64,000 bases of DNA from Pseudomonas sp. (lineage in GTDB: Bacteria > Pseudomonadota > Gammaproteobacteria > Pseudomonadales > Pseudomonadaceae), in assembly GCF_002796985.1 (NCBI RefSeq), contig NZ_PEKX01000003.1, positions 1 to 64,000 on the forward strand. The letters run 5' to 3'. The notes below the pieces were generated by a model that saw only the letters and a program-made list of their open reading frames with translations, was not told the origin of the DNA and did not search any database. Below, one piece after another: positions 45,493 through 54,060 of the stretch. The position numbers and the translations under genes were made by a program. Position 1 is the stretch's first letter. Each line of letters opens with the position of its first letter.

Positions 45493-46822
45493 TCGCCTGT
45501 ACCGATGCCTCGACTGGCGCGGCGTCGTCGCGGTCGATCACTTCCATCGGCAGGCGCGAGGTTTCCCGCAGCAGCCAGGAGCACACCGCCACCAGCAGCA
45601 GTGCCGCCGCGCCGTACAGCGCCACGCCGAACGGGTTGCGCCCGCTGGCGATGAGGATGGCGGTGGCGATGCTCGACGCCGTGCCGCCGCCCAGTGCCGC
45701 ACCGATCTGGTAGCTGAAGGAAATCCCCGAGTAGCGCATTTCCCGCGGGAACTGCTCAGCGAGGAAGGCCGGGATCGGCCCCTGGGTCGCGCCCATGAAG
45801 AAGCCCACGGCGACATAGGCCAGCAGCGCCAGTGGCAGGTTGTGCAGGCCGATCAGCGGGAAGAAGGCGAACAGCCCGAGCGCCATGATCGCCGCCCCGA
45901 AGATCATCACCGAGCGACGGCCGAAGCGGTCCGACAGGTGCCCGAAGAACGGCGCGGAAGCGACGATGGCCACCGACAGCGAGAAATCGAACAGCAGGGC
46001 GTGGCTGCTGCTGTAGCCGATGTCGGTCGCGTAGGCGAGGAAGAAGGTGCTGCCGATATAGGCGATGGTGACGTAGCCGAAGGCGATGCCGATGCACAGC
46101 AGCAGCTCGCGCGGACGACGGCGGAAGGCTTCCATCAGCGGCATGCGCGCCTCGGCTTTCAGCGCGGCCTTGGGCTGCGGTGTGGTGTTCTGCAGGCGCG
46201 CATAGAGGCCGACCAGTACCAGCAGGCCACCGAGCCAGAACGGGATGCGCCAGGCGATGCCGGAGAGGTCGTCGTCGAAGGCGAAGCTGACGATGGCGAA
46301 CACCGCCGAACCGAAGATCCCGCCGATGCCGATGCCCATGCTCGTGAAGCTGCCCCACAGGCCGCGACGCCCCTTGGGTGCGACCTCGATGCCGAACAAC
46401 GCCGCCCCGCCCCACTCGCCGCCGGCGGCGAAGCCCTGCACCAGGCGCAGCAGCACCAGCAGGACGGGCGCGGCCGCGCCAATGCTGGCGTGGGTCGGCA
46501 GGAAGCCGATCAGCAAGGTGCTCATGCCCATCAGCACCAGGGTGGCGACCAGCGCCTTCTGCCGGCCGTAACGGTCACCCAGGTGGCCGAACACCACGCC
46601 GCCCAGCGGGCGGGCGAAGAAACCGGCACCGAACGCCGCGAAGGCGACCAGCACGGCGGTCAGGCGGTCCATGCCGGGGAAGAACAACTGCGGGAAGATC
46701 AGCGCGGCGGCGTAGCCGTAGATGACGAAATCGTAGAACTCCAGCGCGGTGCCCATGCCGGAGACGCAGAAGGTGCGAAAGGCCGAGCGCGAGCCGGGAG
46801 CTGCGGGCGTGTGGTCGATCAT
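45485..46822 (-). CDS. MHS-type MFS transporter (ShiA/ProP-like)
   Basis: A 445-residue MFS protein of the metabolite:H+ symporter branch. It has GTALEFYDFVIYGYAA in helix 1, FGHLGDRYGRQKAL in loop 2-3 and GFAAGGEWGGAALFG in helix 4, all typical of that branch. It imports organic acids, betaines or similar solutes. Two minus-strand genes for a C45 hydrolase and an amidohydrolase lie upstream but separated by a repeat-rich gap with a strong hairpin, so it may have its own promoter. Substrate unknown. Confidence 0.88.
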   Translation of the reverse strand: MIDHTPAAPGSRSAFRTFCVSGMGTALEFYDFVIYGYAAALIFPQLFFPGMDRLTAVLVAFAAFGAGFFARPLGGVVFGHLGDRYGRQKALVATLVLMGMSTLLIGFLPTHASIGAAAPVLLVLLRLVQGFAAGGEWGGAALFGIEVAPKGRRGLWGSFTSMGIGIGGIFGSAVFAIVSFAFDDDLSGIAWRIPFWLGGLLVLVGLYARLQNTTPQPKAALKAEARMPLMEAFRRRPRELLLCIGIAFGYVTIAYIGSTFFLAYATDIGYSSSHALLFDFSLSVAIVASAPFFGHLSDRFGRRSVMIFGAAIMALGLFAFFPLIGLHNLPLALLAYVAVGFFMGATQGPIPAFLAEQFPREMRYSGISFSYQIGAALGGGTASSIATAILIASGRNPFGVALYGAAALLLVAVCSWLLRETSRLPMEVIDRDDAAPVEASVQAIS

Positions 46823-46911
46823 GGCGGTTCACTCTTGTTTTTGTGGCAACACGAAACCCGCGCGGCGGCGGGTGGGCTGCCATGCAGGCGTTGGTTTGTA
46901 GGTGGTGATAC

Positions 46912-46944
46912 GTAGGGCGCATAACCCGGAACGGGTTATGCGCC
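46912..46944. repeat. REP-like palindrome, family A (half element)
   Basis: GTAGGGCGCATAACCC followed by GGGTTATGCGCC around a short GGAAC loop forms one hairpin of the family seen complete at 36242-36329 and 57085-57160. Confidence 0.8.
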
Positions 46945-47056
46945 GGTAGTTCGGCGACGCAGACTGGGGCAGTCGGCACTCGGGCAATACCCTCACCCCA
47001 GCCCTCTCCCAGAGGGAGAGGGGGCCGTCCGTAACGGCTGACACTGTGGCTTCAAC

Positions 47057-47106
47057 CTGCGCCGATCAGTCCCCTCTCCCTCCGGAGCGGGGACTGATCG
47101 GCGCAG
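47057..47106. terminator. perfect 18-bp inverted repeat, strong hairpin
   Basis: CTGCGCCGATCAGTCCCC (47057-47074) and GGGGACTGATCGGCGCAG (47089-47106) are exact reverse complements with a 14-base loop. It lies 38 bases past the C45 gene stop on the minus strand, so it may end or protect that transcript. There is no T tract, so it could instead be part of the surrounding CCCTCACCCC repeat element. Confidence 0.6.
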
Positions 47107-47144
47107 CCAGGGTTAGGGTGAGGGCGCTTTCAAACACGAAAATC

Positions 47145-48224
47145 TCAGAACCGCAGGAACCCCTCATCCGCCATCTTCTTCGGTGTACCGGCGACGTACT
47201 CCAGCGAGCAGCCAACGGTATCCAGGCCGATGCTCAGCAGGGTTTCCCAGCGCTCGGTGTCTGGCTCGGACATGTCCGGGTGGAAGCAAACCACCGCCTG
47301 ATCGCCGTCGGCGCCGCAGAAGGCGTCGGCGCGTTCGCGCAGGGCCTTGCCGGTCATGCCGGCGGTGGCGGCCTTGAGGTGATCCAGGCGCGCGTAGGTG
47401 GTGGACACGTCCGCCGTGCGCTCGCCCCAGCTCAGCTCGCCGTCGAGGAAGTGGTTGGTGTGCAGCAGCCAGCCATCTTCGCGCGGCACTACCACGGCGG
47501 TGTGCGCGGGACTCATCTCGATGCTGGCGGCACGGGCGCGCACGTCATTGCGGGTGAACACGGTCAGCACGGTGGACGCGCTGACCCGCGCCGAACGCGC
47601 CAGGTCGATGGCCTCGGTGACGCTGGTGGCTTCCTCCAGCACGCGGCGGGCGATGGCATGCACCGGCACGCCGGCGCTGCCATCGTCACTGGCGTGGTGC
47701 AGGATGTTGAAGTGCACGCCCAAGCCGGCGCTGTTCACGCCGATCTTGCCGAGCATGCCGAACTCGGTGAACAGCTTGGCCGTCAGGCCGGTGCTGCCGG
47801 TGAAGCCCAGCAGCAGGCCGTGGGGCACCAGGCTGTCGTGCCAGTCCCAGGTCTGCAGGCTGCGCGGAGCAGCCGCGCCGGCCGGGGCGTAGACGGAGGT
47901 GGAGCACTCGCCTTCCACCGGCTGCTCGGGCATCACCGCGAGGATTTCGGTGCGCGCATTCAACGCCGCCAGTTGCCACAGCGGCAAGGACACGCCCAGG
48001 GCCAGGCCTTCGACTTCCTTCGCCAGGGCCGGGCACCAGTCGGCCAGCGCCGCGAGGCTGGCTTCGCCGATGGCGCGTGCCTTGTCCAGCTCCACGCCGA
48101 CCCGCGGGAAGAAGTCCAGGTACAGCGCCACGGTCTGGCGGATCTGCTCGGCGAAGGTTTCGCCGATCTGCCGGCCACGCTGCAGCGGGTCGCGGATGTC
48201 GGTGGTGAAGGTGTGAAGAATCAC
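47145..48224 (-). CDS. C45-family autoproteolytic acyltransferase/hydrolase (IAT-like)
   Basis: A 359-residue Ntn-hydrolase of the peptidase C45 family (acyl-CoA:6-APA acyltransferase type). These proteins cut themselves to expose a nucleophilic Cys; here it would be Cys107 in EGECSTSVYA. The LQTWDWHDSL and GKIGVNSAGLGVHFN segments also fit the family. The GTG at 48224 is preferred as start, with AGGAG 7 bases upstream, because homology begins at ILHTF. It may cleave or form an amide bond in an N-acyl compound. The amidohydrolase gene lies upstream, 145 bases away, on the same strand. Confidence 0.85.
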   Translation of the reverse strand: MILHTFTTDIRDPLQRGRQIGETFAEQIRQTVALYLDFFPRVGVELDKARAIGEASLAALADWCPALAKEVEGLALGVSLPLWQLAALNARTEILAVMPEQPVEGECSTSVYAPAGAAAPRSLQTWDWHDSLVPHGLLLGFTGSTGLTAKLFTEFGMLGKIGVNSAGLGVHFNILHHASDDGSAGVPVHAIARRVLEEATSVTEAIDLARSARVSASTVLTVFTRNDVRARAASIEMSPAHTAVVVPREDGWLLHTNHFLDGELSWGERTADVSTTYARLDHLKAATAGMTGKALRERADAFCGADGDQAVVCFHPDMSEPDTERWETLLSIGLDTVGCSLEYVAGTPKKMADEGFLRF

Positions 48225-48330
48225 GGCAAGGCTCCTGTTACTACTTGGACTTATGGGGAGCGCCAAAAACGCTCCGGATCAATCAACGTGCACACGTACC
48301 GCAGCGAAACCCCTGTTTCGCCGCACAGAA

Positions 48331-48364
48331 TCGATGGGTATCGCTTCGCTCCACCCATCCTACG
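48331..48364. repeat. REP-like repeat, family C (half element)
   Basis: TCGATGGGTATCGCTTCGCTCCACCCATCCTACG matches the arms of the element at 51171-51254. It lies between the C45 and amidohydrolase genes. Confidence 0.65.
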
Positions 48365-48369
48365 AAGAG

Positions 48370-50106
48370 TTAAAGCGGATCGCTCGAACGACTATAGACT
48401 TCGCGGCCGGCGAACCAGGTCTTGAGCACCCGCGTGTCGCGCAGCGCTTCGGGCTTGACCGTGAACACGTCGCGGTCGAGCAGGACCAGGTCGGCCTGCT
48501 TGCCCGGCTTGAGCGAACCGATGCTCTGTTCCAGGCGAAGGGTGCGCGCGGCGTTGAGGGTGTAGGCCTGGAACATGGTCTGCCGGTCGATGTCCTCGGC
48601 GGCGTTGAGCACGCCCTTCGGGCCGACGCGCTGGATCGCCTGGTAGATGGCCTTCCACGGATCGGGCGTGGTGATCGGCCAGTCGCTGGCACCGGAAATA
48701 GTCGCGCCGTTCTTCAGCAGCGAGCGCGCCGGGTACATGTGCAGGAAGGCCATGGCGCTGACGTAGGGCTTGACCAGGTCGACGCTGTTCTCGTCGGCGG
48801 CGGCCCAGTACAGCTGCATGGCGGCGATCACGTCGAGCGCCTTGAAGCGCGGGAAGTCCTTCGGGTTGACCATCTGCAAGTGAGTGATCGAATGCGGGAT
48901 GCCGCTGTGGCGATCCTTGCGCGCCTGCTCGATGCCGTTGAGCGATTCGCGCACCGCGCGGTCGCCGATGGCATGGATGTGCACCAGCCAGCCACGGGCG
49001 TCGGCAGCGCTGACCAGTTCGCCGAAGTGCTTGGGGTCGATCAGCAGTTCGCCGTACTTCTTCGAGTTGCTGTAGGGCTCGAGCATCGCGGCGCTCTGCG
49101 CCGGCACCTCGGCCACGCCGTCGGCGAAGACCTTGATGCCCGGCAGGGTCAGGTTCGTAACGCCTGCGAACTGCTGGCGCACCTTGTCCAGCTCGTCGAG
49201 GTCGGCTGGGGTCGCCTTGGAGTCGGCCATCAGCAAGGCGGCGACGTGCGCGGTCAGGCCGCCCTGCTCCGCCAGCATCTTGTAGGCCGGCAGCACGCCG
49301 ACGGAATCGTTGTGGATGTCGCCACCGGGGTTCTCGTTGGCCAGGGGTTCCATCCAGGCGGTGATGCCCAGTTCGTGGTAGTAGCTTTGCGCGCCCTTCA
49401 GCGCCTTGAGCAGCTCGTCGTTACTCGCCAGCGGCAGCAGCGCCTGCACCGGGTAGAGGCCGGCATCCACCAGGAAGCCGTTGGGCTTGCCGTCGGCGCC
49501 ATGGCCGAGGGTGGCCTGCTCTTCGCCCTTCAGCGACTTGACCTTGGCTGCGTCGATTCCGGCCAGATCCAACAGCGCCTGGTTGGCCCAGCCGGTGTGG
49601 TAGTCGCCGCCGGCCAGGAGGATCGGCTGCGTGGCCCATTCGCCCTGGTTGAAACGCTGCTGCAACTCGCCGAGCTCGTCCCAGTACGCCGTCGGCACGC
49701 CACCGACATAGAGGAACTGGCCACGCCGCGCGCGGCCGTCGTCACGCCACTGACGCAGCTTGCTCTCGAACTCGGCGAGCGGCAGGTCCTGGTTGTCCAG
49801 GTTGGCCTGGAGCATCTGCAGACCACCCTTGACCAGGTGGGTGTGGGCGTCGATGAAGCCGGGCATCAGCACCTGACCGTGCAGGTCGATGACTTTCGTT
49901 GCGGACTGCTGGAGCTTGAGGATCTGCGCGTCGGAGCCGACGGCGAGGATGCGGCCGTTCTCCACCGCCAGCGCCTGTTGCAGCGGCTGGCCCGGTTCGG
50001 CGGTGTAGACCTTGCCGCCGTGGAAGATGAGGTCGGCGGCGGCCATAGTTTCCATCGAGGAAAAAGCGCAAGCCGCCGACACCAGCGCCGGAATCAGTAG
50101 TTTCAT
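48370..50106 (-). CDS. secreted YtcJ-like amidohydrolase
   Basis: A 578-residue amidohydrolase-superfamily protein (Amidohydro_3) with a signal peptide of about 22 residues (MKLLIPALVSAACAFSSM.., cut near AA-ADL). The metal site begins at GFIDAHTHLVKGG; later His in GDYHTGWANQ, LVHIHAIGDRA and SGASDWPITTPDPW are also typical of YtcJ/NfdA-like enzymes. It would cleave an amide or formyl bond in the periplasm. A divergent LysR gene lies 119 bases upstream and probably controls it. Confidence 0.85.
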   Translation of the reverse strand: MKLLIPALVSAACAFSSMETMAAADLIFHGGKVYTAEPGQPLQQALAVENGRILAVGSDAQILKLQQSATKVIDLHGQVLMPGFIDAHTHLVKGGLQMLQANLDNQDLPLAEFESKLRQWRDDGRARRGQFLYVGGVPTAYWDELGELQQRFNQGEWATQPILLAGGDYHTGWANQALLDLAGIDAAKVKSLKGEEQATLGHGADGKPNGFLVDAGLYPVQALLPLASNDELLKALKGAQSYYHELGITAWMEPLANENPGGDIHNDSVGVLPAYKMLAEQGGLTAHVAALLMADSKATPADLDELDKVRQQFAGVTNLTLPGIKVFADGVAEVPAQSAAMLEPYSNSKKYGELLIDPKHFGELVSAADARGWLVHIHAIGDRAVRESLNGIEQARKDRHSGIPHSITHLQMVNPKDFPRFKALDVIAAMQLYWAAADENSVDLVKPYVSAMAFLHMYPARSLLKNGATISGASDWPITTPDPWKAIYQAIQRVGPKGVLNAAEDIDRQTMFQAYTLNAARTLRLEQSIGSLKPGKQADLVLLDRDVFTVKPEALRDTRVLKTWFAGREVYSRSSDPL

Positions 50107-50225
50107 CGCAGAGCCTTCGTTATTGTTGATCTGTGACGAAGGTTAAGCAAAAGCCTCGGCGGCTTTAACACTGACTTCCCGCACAACTTTTGTTCCTGTC
50201 AGGAAGCAATACCAGGAAGCAATCC

Positions 50226-51140
50226 ATGGACAAAATGACTGCCCTCACCATGTTCGTCGCCACCGCCGACCACGGTGGCTTCAGCCGAGCCGCCGAACAG
50301 CTGGGCAAGACCCCCTCGGCGATCACCAAGGGCGTGGCGCAACTGGAGGCCGACCTGGGCCAGCGCCTGTTCGAGCGCACCACAAGGCGCATGGCGCTGA
50401 CCGAGGCCGGGCACATCTACCTGGAAGGCGCGCGCTCGGCGCTGATGCAACTGCAACGCGCCAGCGAAGAAGTCGAGCAATTGCAGACCGAGCTGCGCGG
50501 CAGCCTGCGCATCGTCTCGCCGCCCTCCTTCGCCCCGGCCTTCTTCAATGCGGTGTGCTGCCGCTTTCTGCGTGAGCACCCGCAGGTGCGTCTGGAGGTG
50601 AACCTGCTGGACGAATTCGTCGACCTGGTGGAAGGCGGCTATGACATCGCCCTGCGCGACGGCCCCATCGACCTGCCGGACGTGATCGCCCAGCCGCTGC
50701 TCGAAAACCGCCTGATGCTCTGCGCCAGCCCGAAGTACCTGGCGGAAAAGGGCCTGGACGTGACGCTGGAGAACTACGAGCAGCACGACTGGCTGATCTT
50801 CCGCCACCCGCTGCTGAACCGGAATTTCTGGTGGGTGCAGAAGGACGGCGAGCGCATCCGCATCCGCCAGCCGGTGCCGCGCATCGCCAGCGACAACTAC
50901 GACTTCCTGCTCTCCTGCCTGCTCGACGGCCAGGGGCTGCAATTCCTGCCGCAGTGGAGCGCACTGCCCTATCTGGAAAGCGGCGAACTGGTGGAGCAGC
51001 TCCCCGATTGCTGGCGCGACCAGAGCGCCTTCGGGCCCTGGGTGCATGTTCTCTACCTGCCGCACCGGCGCAGCACGCGCAAGGTGCGGGTGTTCATCGA
51101 GTACCTGCGCGAGCATCTGCAGGGGAAGGGATTGGTCTGA
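50226..51140 (+). CDS. LysR-family regulator
   Basis: A 304-residue LysR regulator: winged helix (MTALTMFVATADHGGFSRAAEQLGKTPSAITKGVAQLE, trimmed) and a substrate domain starting near GSLRIVSPPSF. The ATG at 50226 follows an AGGAAG site; the sequence AGGAAGCAAT is duplicated at 50201-50210 and 50214-50223 just ahead of it. It is divergent from the amidohydrolase gene, the usual arrangement for a LysR and its target. Confidence 0.88.
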   Translation: MDKMTALTMFVATADHGGFSRAAEQLGKTPSAITKGVAQLEADLGQRLFERTTRRMALTEAGHIYLEGARSALMQLQRASEEVEQLQTELRGSLRIVSPPSFAPAFFNAVCCRFLREHPQVRLEVNLLDEFVDLVEGGYDIALRDGPIDLPDVIAQPLLENRLMLCASPKYLAEKGLDVTLENYEQHDWLIFRHPLLNRNFWWVQKDGERIRIRQPVPRIASDNYDFLLSCLLDGQGLQFLPQWSALPYLESGELVEQLPDCWRDQSAFGPWVHVLYLPHRRSTRKVRVFIEYLREHLQGKGLV

Positions 51141-51170
51141 CAGTGCCCCGGTTTCGCCGTATGAGCTCAA

Positions 51171-51254
51171 CGCAGGATGGCGTGGAGCGCAGCGATACCC
51201 ATCAAAGCCACACACCGACAGCATCGGTATCGCTGCGCTCCACCCATCCTGCGT
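51171..51254. repeat. REP-like palindrome, family C
   Basis: CGCAGGATGG at the left and CCATCCTGCG at the right enclose GTGGAGCGCAGCGATACC and GGTATCGCTGCGCTCCAC, a large inverted repeat. It lies just after the LysR stop and before a family A unit. Confidence 0.8.
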
Positions 51255-51324
51255 ATATGCAGCCGTCGGCTTTCGCTCTGGCTCTGAAAACTTCCAGAGA
51301 AACCTCCGAGCACTCCGATCGGCA

Positions 51325-51357
51325 CGTAGGGCGGATAACCCGGAACGGGTTATCCGC
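51325..51357. repeat. REP-like palindrome, family A variant (half element)
   Basis: CGTAGGGCGGATAACCC / GGGTTATCCGC around GGAAC. It is the family A hairpin with GGATAA in place of GCATAA on one side and TATCC on the other, so the stem is kept by compensating changes. Confidence 0.8.
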
Positions 51358-51383
51358 TGCCTCATCACATCACCTGACTTGCC

Positions 51384-52856
51384 TTACTTGATGTACCAGC
51401 CCCACGGCTGGTCGCTGAGGTACTCGGTGACCTGCTTGGTCTCCAGGTAGTTGTCCAGGCCCCACACACCCAGCTCGCGGCCGATGCCGCTCTGCTTGTA
51501 GCCGCCCCAGGGCGCCTGGGTGAAGGTCGGCTGCGAGCAGTTGACCCAGACGATGCCGGCGCGCAGGCCGCGGCTCACGCGCTGGCAGCGCGACGGATCG
51601 GCAGACATCACCGCCGCCGCCAGGCCGAACTGGCTGTCGTTGGCCAGGCGCAATGCCTCGGCCTCGTCCTTGAAGCGGCGTACGGCGAGCACCGGGCCGA
51701 AGATTTCCTCGCGCCACACGGCGCTTTCCAGCGGCGCGTCGATGAACACGGTCGGTTCGACGAACCAGCCTTTATCGAGGTGCGCCGGGCGCTTGCCGCC
51801 GGTGGCCAGCTTCGCACCATCGCGCACGCCGGCCTCGATGGCCTGCAGCACCTTGGCGTGCTGGCCGGCGCTGACCAGCGGGCCGAGCAGCACGCCCGGC
51901 TCCAGGCCGTTGCCGATGGTGATGCGGCGGGTTTCTTCCACCAGGCGCTCGATCAGCCGGTCGTGCAGGCCGTCCTGCACCAGCAGACGCGAAGTGGCGC
52001 TGCACACCTGGCCCTGGTTCCAGAAGATGCCGAACAGGATCCACTCCACCGCCGCCTCGACATCCGCATCATCGAAGACGATGAACGCCGACTTGCCGCC
52101 CAGCTCCAGGCTGACGTTCTTGATGTCCTGGGCCGCCGCCTGCATGATCGCGCGCCCGGTCGGCACGCTGCCGGTGAAGGCCAGCTTGTCCACGCCCGGA
52201 TGCGCCGAGAGCGGCGAACCGGCATCGCGGCCCAGGCCGGTGACCACGTTGAGCACGCCCCTCGGCAGGCCCACGGCATCGGCGGCAGCGGCCAGCTCCA
52301 GGGAGGTCAGCGGCGTCAGTTCCGAAGGCTTGAGCACGGCGGTGCAACCGGCGGCCAGTGCCGGGGCGACCTTCCACGAGGCCATCAGCAACGGGTAGTT
52401 CCACGGGATGATCTGCCCCGCCACACCGACCGGTTCGCGTAGCACGCGGCAGGCGAAACGCTCGTCAGGCAGCGCGACCACTTCCCCCTCGTCGTTCAGC
52501 CCTTCGGCGAGCTCGGCGTAGTAGTCGAAGCAACCGATGGCGTCGTCGATATCCCACTGCGCCTCGGGCAGCGGCTTGCCGTTGTCCTGCACTTCCAGGC
52601 GGGCGATGTCTTCGCGGCGGCCCCGCAGGTTGTCGGCGATGGCGCGCAGGTAGCCGGCGCGTTCCTTACCGGTGCTGCGGCCCCACTCGCCCTCATCAAA
52701 AGCCCGGCGCGCGGACTGCACGGCGCGATCCACATCCTCGCCGGTGGCAGCGGCGACTTCAGTCAGTACGGCTTCGCTGGAGGGCTCGTACACCTCGAAG
52801 CGGCCGCCTTTCGCGGGTGCCTGCCATTGGCCATCGATATAGAGCTGGTCGCGCAT
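51384..52856 (-). CDS. betaine/aminoaldehyde dehydrogenase (ALDH10-like)
   Basis: A 490-residue aldehyde dehydrogenase with Cys285 (FWNQGQVCSATSR) and Glu251 (SLELGGKS). The FGIFWNQGQVCSATSR segment is the mark of betaine aldehyde and aminoaldehyde dehydrogenases, plant ALDH10 included. It would oxidise betaine aldehyde, aminopropanal, aminobutyraldehyde or similar. The start at 52856 follows a CAGGAGACC site. The gene is on the same strand as and 222 bases downstream of the SnoaL-AraC regulator; the divergent PuuB-like oxidase would produce such aldehydes. Confidence 0.88.
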   Translation of the reverse strand: MRDQLYIDGQWQAPAKGGRFEVYEPSSEAVLTEVAAATGEDVDRAVQSARRAFDEGEWGRSTGKERAGYLRAIADNLRGRREDIARLEVQDNGKPLPEAQWDIDDAIGCFDYYAELAEGLNDEGEVVALPDERFACRVLREPVGVAGQIIPWNYPLLMASWKVAPALAAGCTAVLKPSELTPLTSLELAAAADAVGLPRGVLNVVTGLGRDAGSPLSAHPGVDKLAFTGSVPTGRAIMQAAAQDIKNVSLELGGKSAFIVFDDADVEAAVEWILFGIFWNQGQVCSATSRLLVQDGLHDRLIERLVEETRRITIGNGLEPGVLLGPLVSAGQHAKVLQAIEAGVRDGAKLATGGKRPAHLDKGWFVEPTVFIDAPLESAVWREEIFGPVLAVRRFKDEAEALRLANDSQFGLAAAVMSADPSRCQRVSRGLRAGIVWVNCSQPTFTQAPWGGYKQSGIGRELGVWGLDNYLETKQVTEYLSDQPWGWYIK

Positions 52857-53003
52857 GCGAAGGTCTCCTGAGCGGGTTGGGATATTTGTCGGCCGAGCAT
52901 AGGGAAATGGGCGCAGGATTGATAACGCGGGTGACTTGCATGCGGGCACGCGCGGAGCGGCATGCAAGCTCATCGACAGCGTTGCGGCATCAGGGCCACT
53001 CCC

Positions 53004-53073
53004 GTAGGAGCGGATTCATCCGCGATGACTTGAAGCCGCTCCGAAGCATCGCGGACGGAGTCCGCTCCTACGC
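53004..53073. repeat. Pseudomonas REP element, family B
   Basis: GTAGGAGCGGATTCATCCGCGAT at the left and ATCGCGGACGGAGTCCGCTCCTAC at the right (trimmed in part) form the well-known Pseudomonas REP doublet, here between the ALDH and the AraC gene end. Confidence 0.85.
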
Positions 53074-53078
53074 AAAGG

Positions 53079-53903
53079 TCAGGCCCGCTGCTGTTCCAGG
53101 TAAGCCTTGGGCGACAGCCCCGTCTCCTCGCGGAAGCAGCGGTAGAAGGTCGACAGCGAGCGGAACCCCGCTGCCCGCGCCAGTTCATCGATGCGCGTGA
53201 CGCTGGTGGCGCCGTCGAGCTGGCCGAGCAGATGGCGCAGGCGCAGCTGGTTCAGGTACTGGTAGAAGCTCAGGCCCAGCACCTGGTTGAGGAAGTAGGA
53301 AATCTGGTTGCGCGTATAGCCGGTGGCCGCCGCCACCTGGGGCATGTCCAGGTCGGGGTTGAGGAACGGCCGGGTCTGCTGGAAATACTGCTGGATATCC
53401 CCGCCGAGCAGGCTCAACTGCCGCGCGGAAAGCCCCAGGCGGCTATCGGCCATGCGCGGTTGTGGCTCGCTGGCGGGCTTCTCCGGCTGGCCAACCAGCG
53501 CGGCTTGCTCGTTGACGCGGATGATCCGGCCGTCACGCACGGTGTAGGCCTCGGTGGCGCGGAAGGACACCAGCCCCTCGGTGCCACGCAGGGTTACCTG
53601 GTACTGCAGGAAGGCCGTGTCGCCGTCCACCCGCAGCCGATCGGTGTAGACCTGCGACTCATCGCCCGCCGCTGGCATGCTGGTCTGCAGGTACTCACGC
53701 AATTCGTTCGGCGCAATCCGACGCCCCTGGAAGAAATCGTTGTACTCCACCTGCGCATCGAACAGCGCCATCAGCGCCTCGATATCATGGCGACGCCAGG
53801 CCTGGTGATAGCGCATCACCAAGGCATGGGTGGCGGCGCTCGCCGGGTCGGGCTGGAAAGTCGCGCCGTCGAGGGTGGCGCTCCAGTCCTGTTGCTTGCT
53901 CAT
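53079..53903 (-). CDS. SnoaL/NTF2-AraC fusion transcription regulator
   Basis: A 274-residue protein joining an N-terminal SnoaL-like (NTF2 fold) domain at about 20-140 (MRYHQAWRRHDIEALMALFD, trimmed near EVEYNDFFQGR) to a C-terminal AraC helix-turn-helix pair at about 175-270 (LDMPQVAAATGYTRNQISYF; ELARAAGFRSLSTFYRCFREETG). The NTF2-type domain is an uncommon sensor on AraC proteins. It is divergent from the PuuB-like oxidase gene (157-base gap) and upstream of the aminoaldehyde dehydrogenase, so it likely controls both. Start at 53903; the frame is open further but runs into the intergenic region. Confidence 0.82.
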   Translation of the reverse strand: MSKQQDWSATLDGATFQPDPASAATHALVMRYHQAWRRHDIEALMALFDAQVEYNDFFQGRRIAPNELREYLQTSMPAAGDESQVYTDRLRVDGDTAFLQYQVTLRGTEGLVSFRATEAYTVRDGRIIRVNEQAALVGQPEKPASEPQPRMADSRLGLSARQLSLLGGDIQQYFQQTRPFLNPDLDMPQVAAATGYTRNQISYFLNQVLGLSFYQYLNQLRLRHLLGQLDGATSVTRIDELARAAGFRSLSTFYRCFREETGLSPKAYLEQQRA

Positions 53904-54060
53904 GCATCTTCCCCTGCCAGTCTGAAGCCGGCTCGACTGCTGTTCCGGGCGTGCCCGCAAAGAGCAGCAAGCCGTATGCCTGGGCACCCCGGAACGATTA
54001 CAAAACTCGGACGCGGCCCGAAGACCGCTTTTTCTTCCGACATTCTGCCGGAGTTTTCCG

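Larger units (their letters stand above)
46823..47144. other. repeat-filled intergenic region
   Basis: About 322 bases without a gene. It holds a REP-like half element (46912-46944), a CCCTCACCCCAGCCCTCTCCC-type repeat around 46990-47022 and a perfect 18-bp hairpin (47057-47106), followed by GGGTTAGGGTGAGGG near 47110-47124 that partly mirrors the CCCTCACCC end. Confidence 0.7.
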
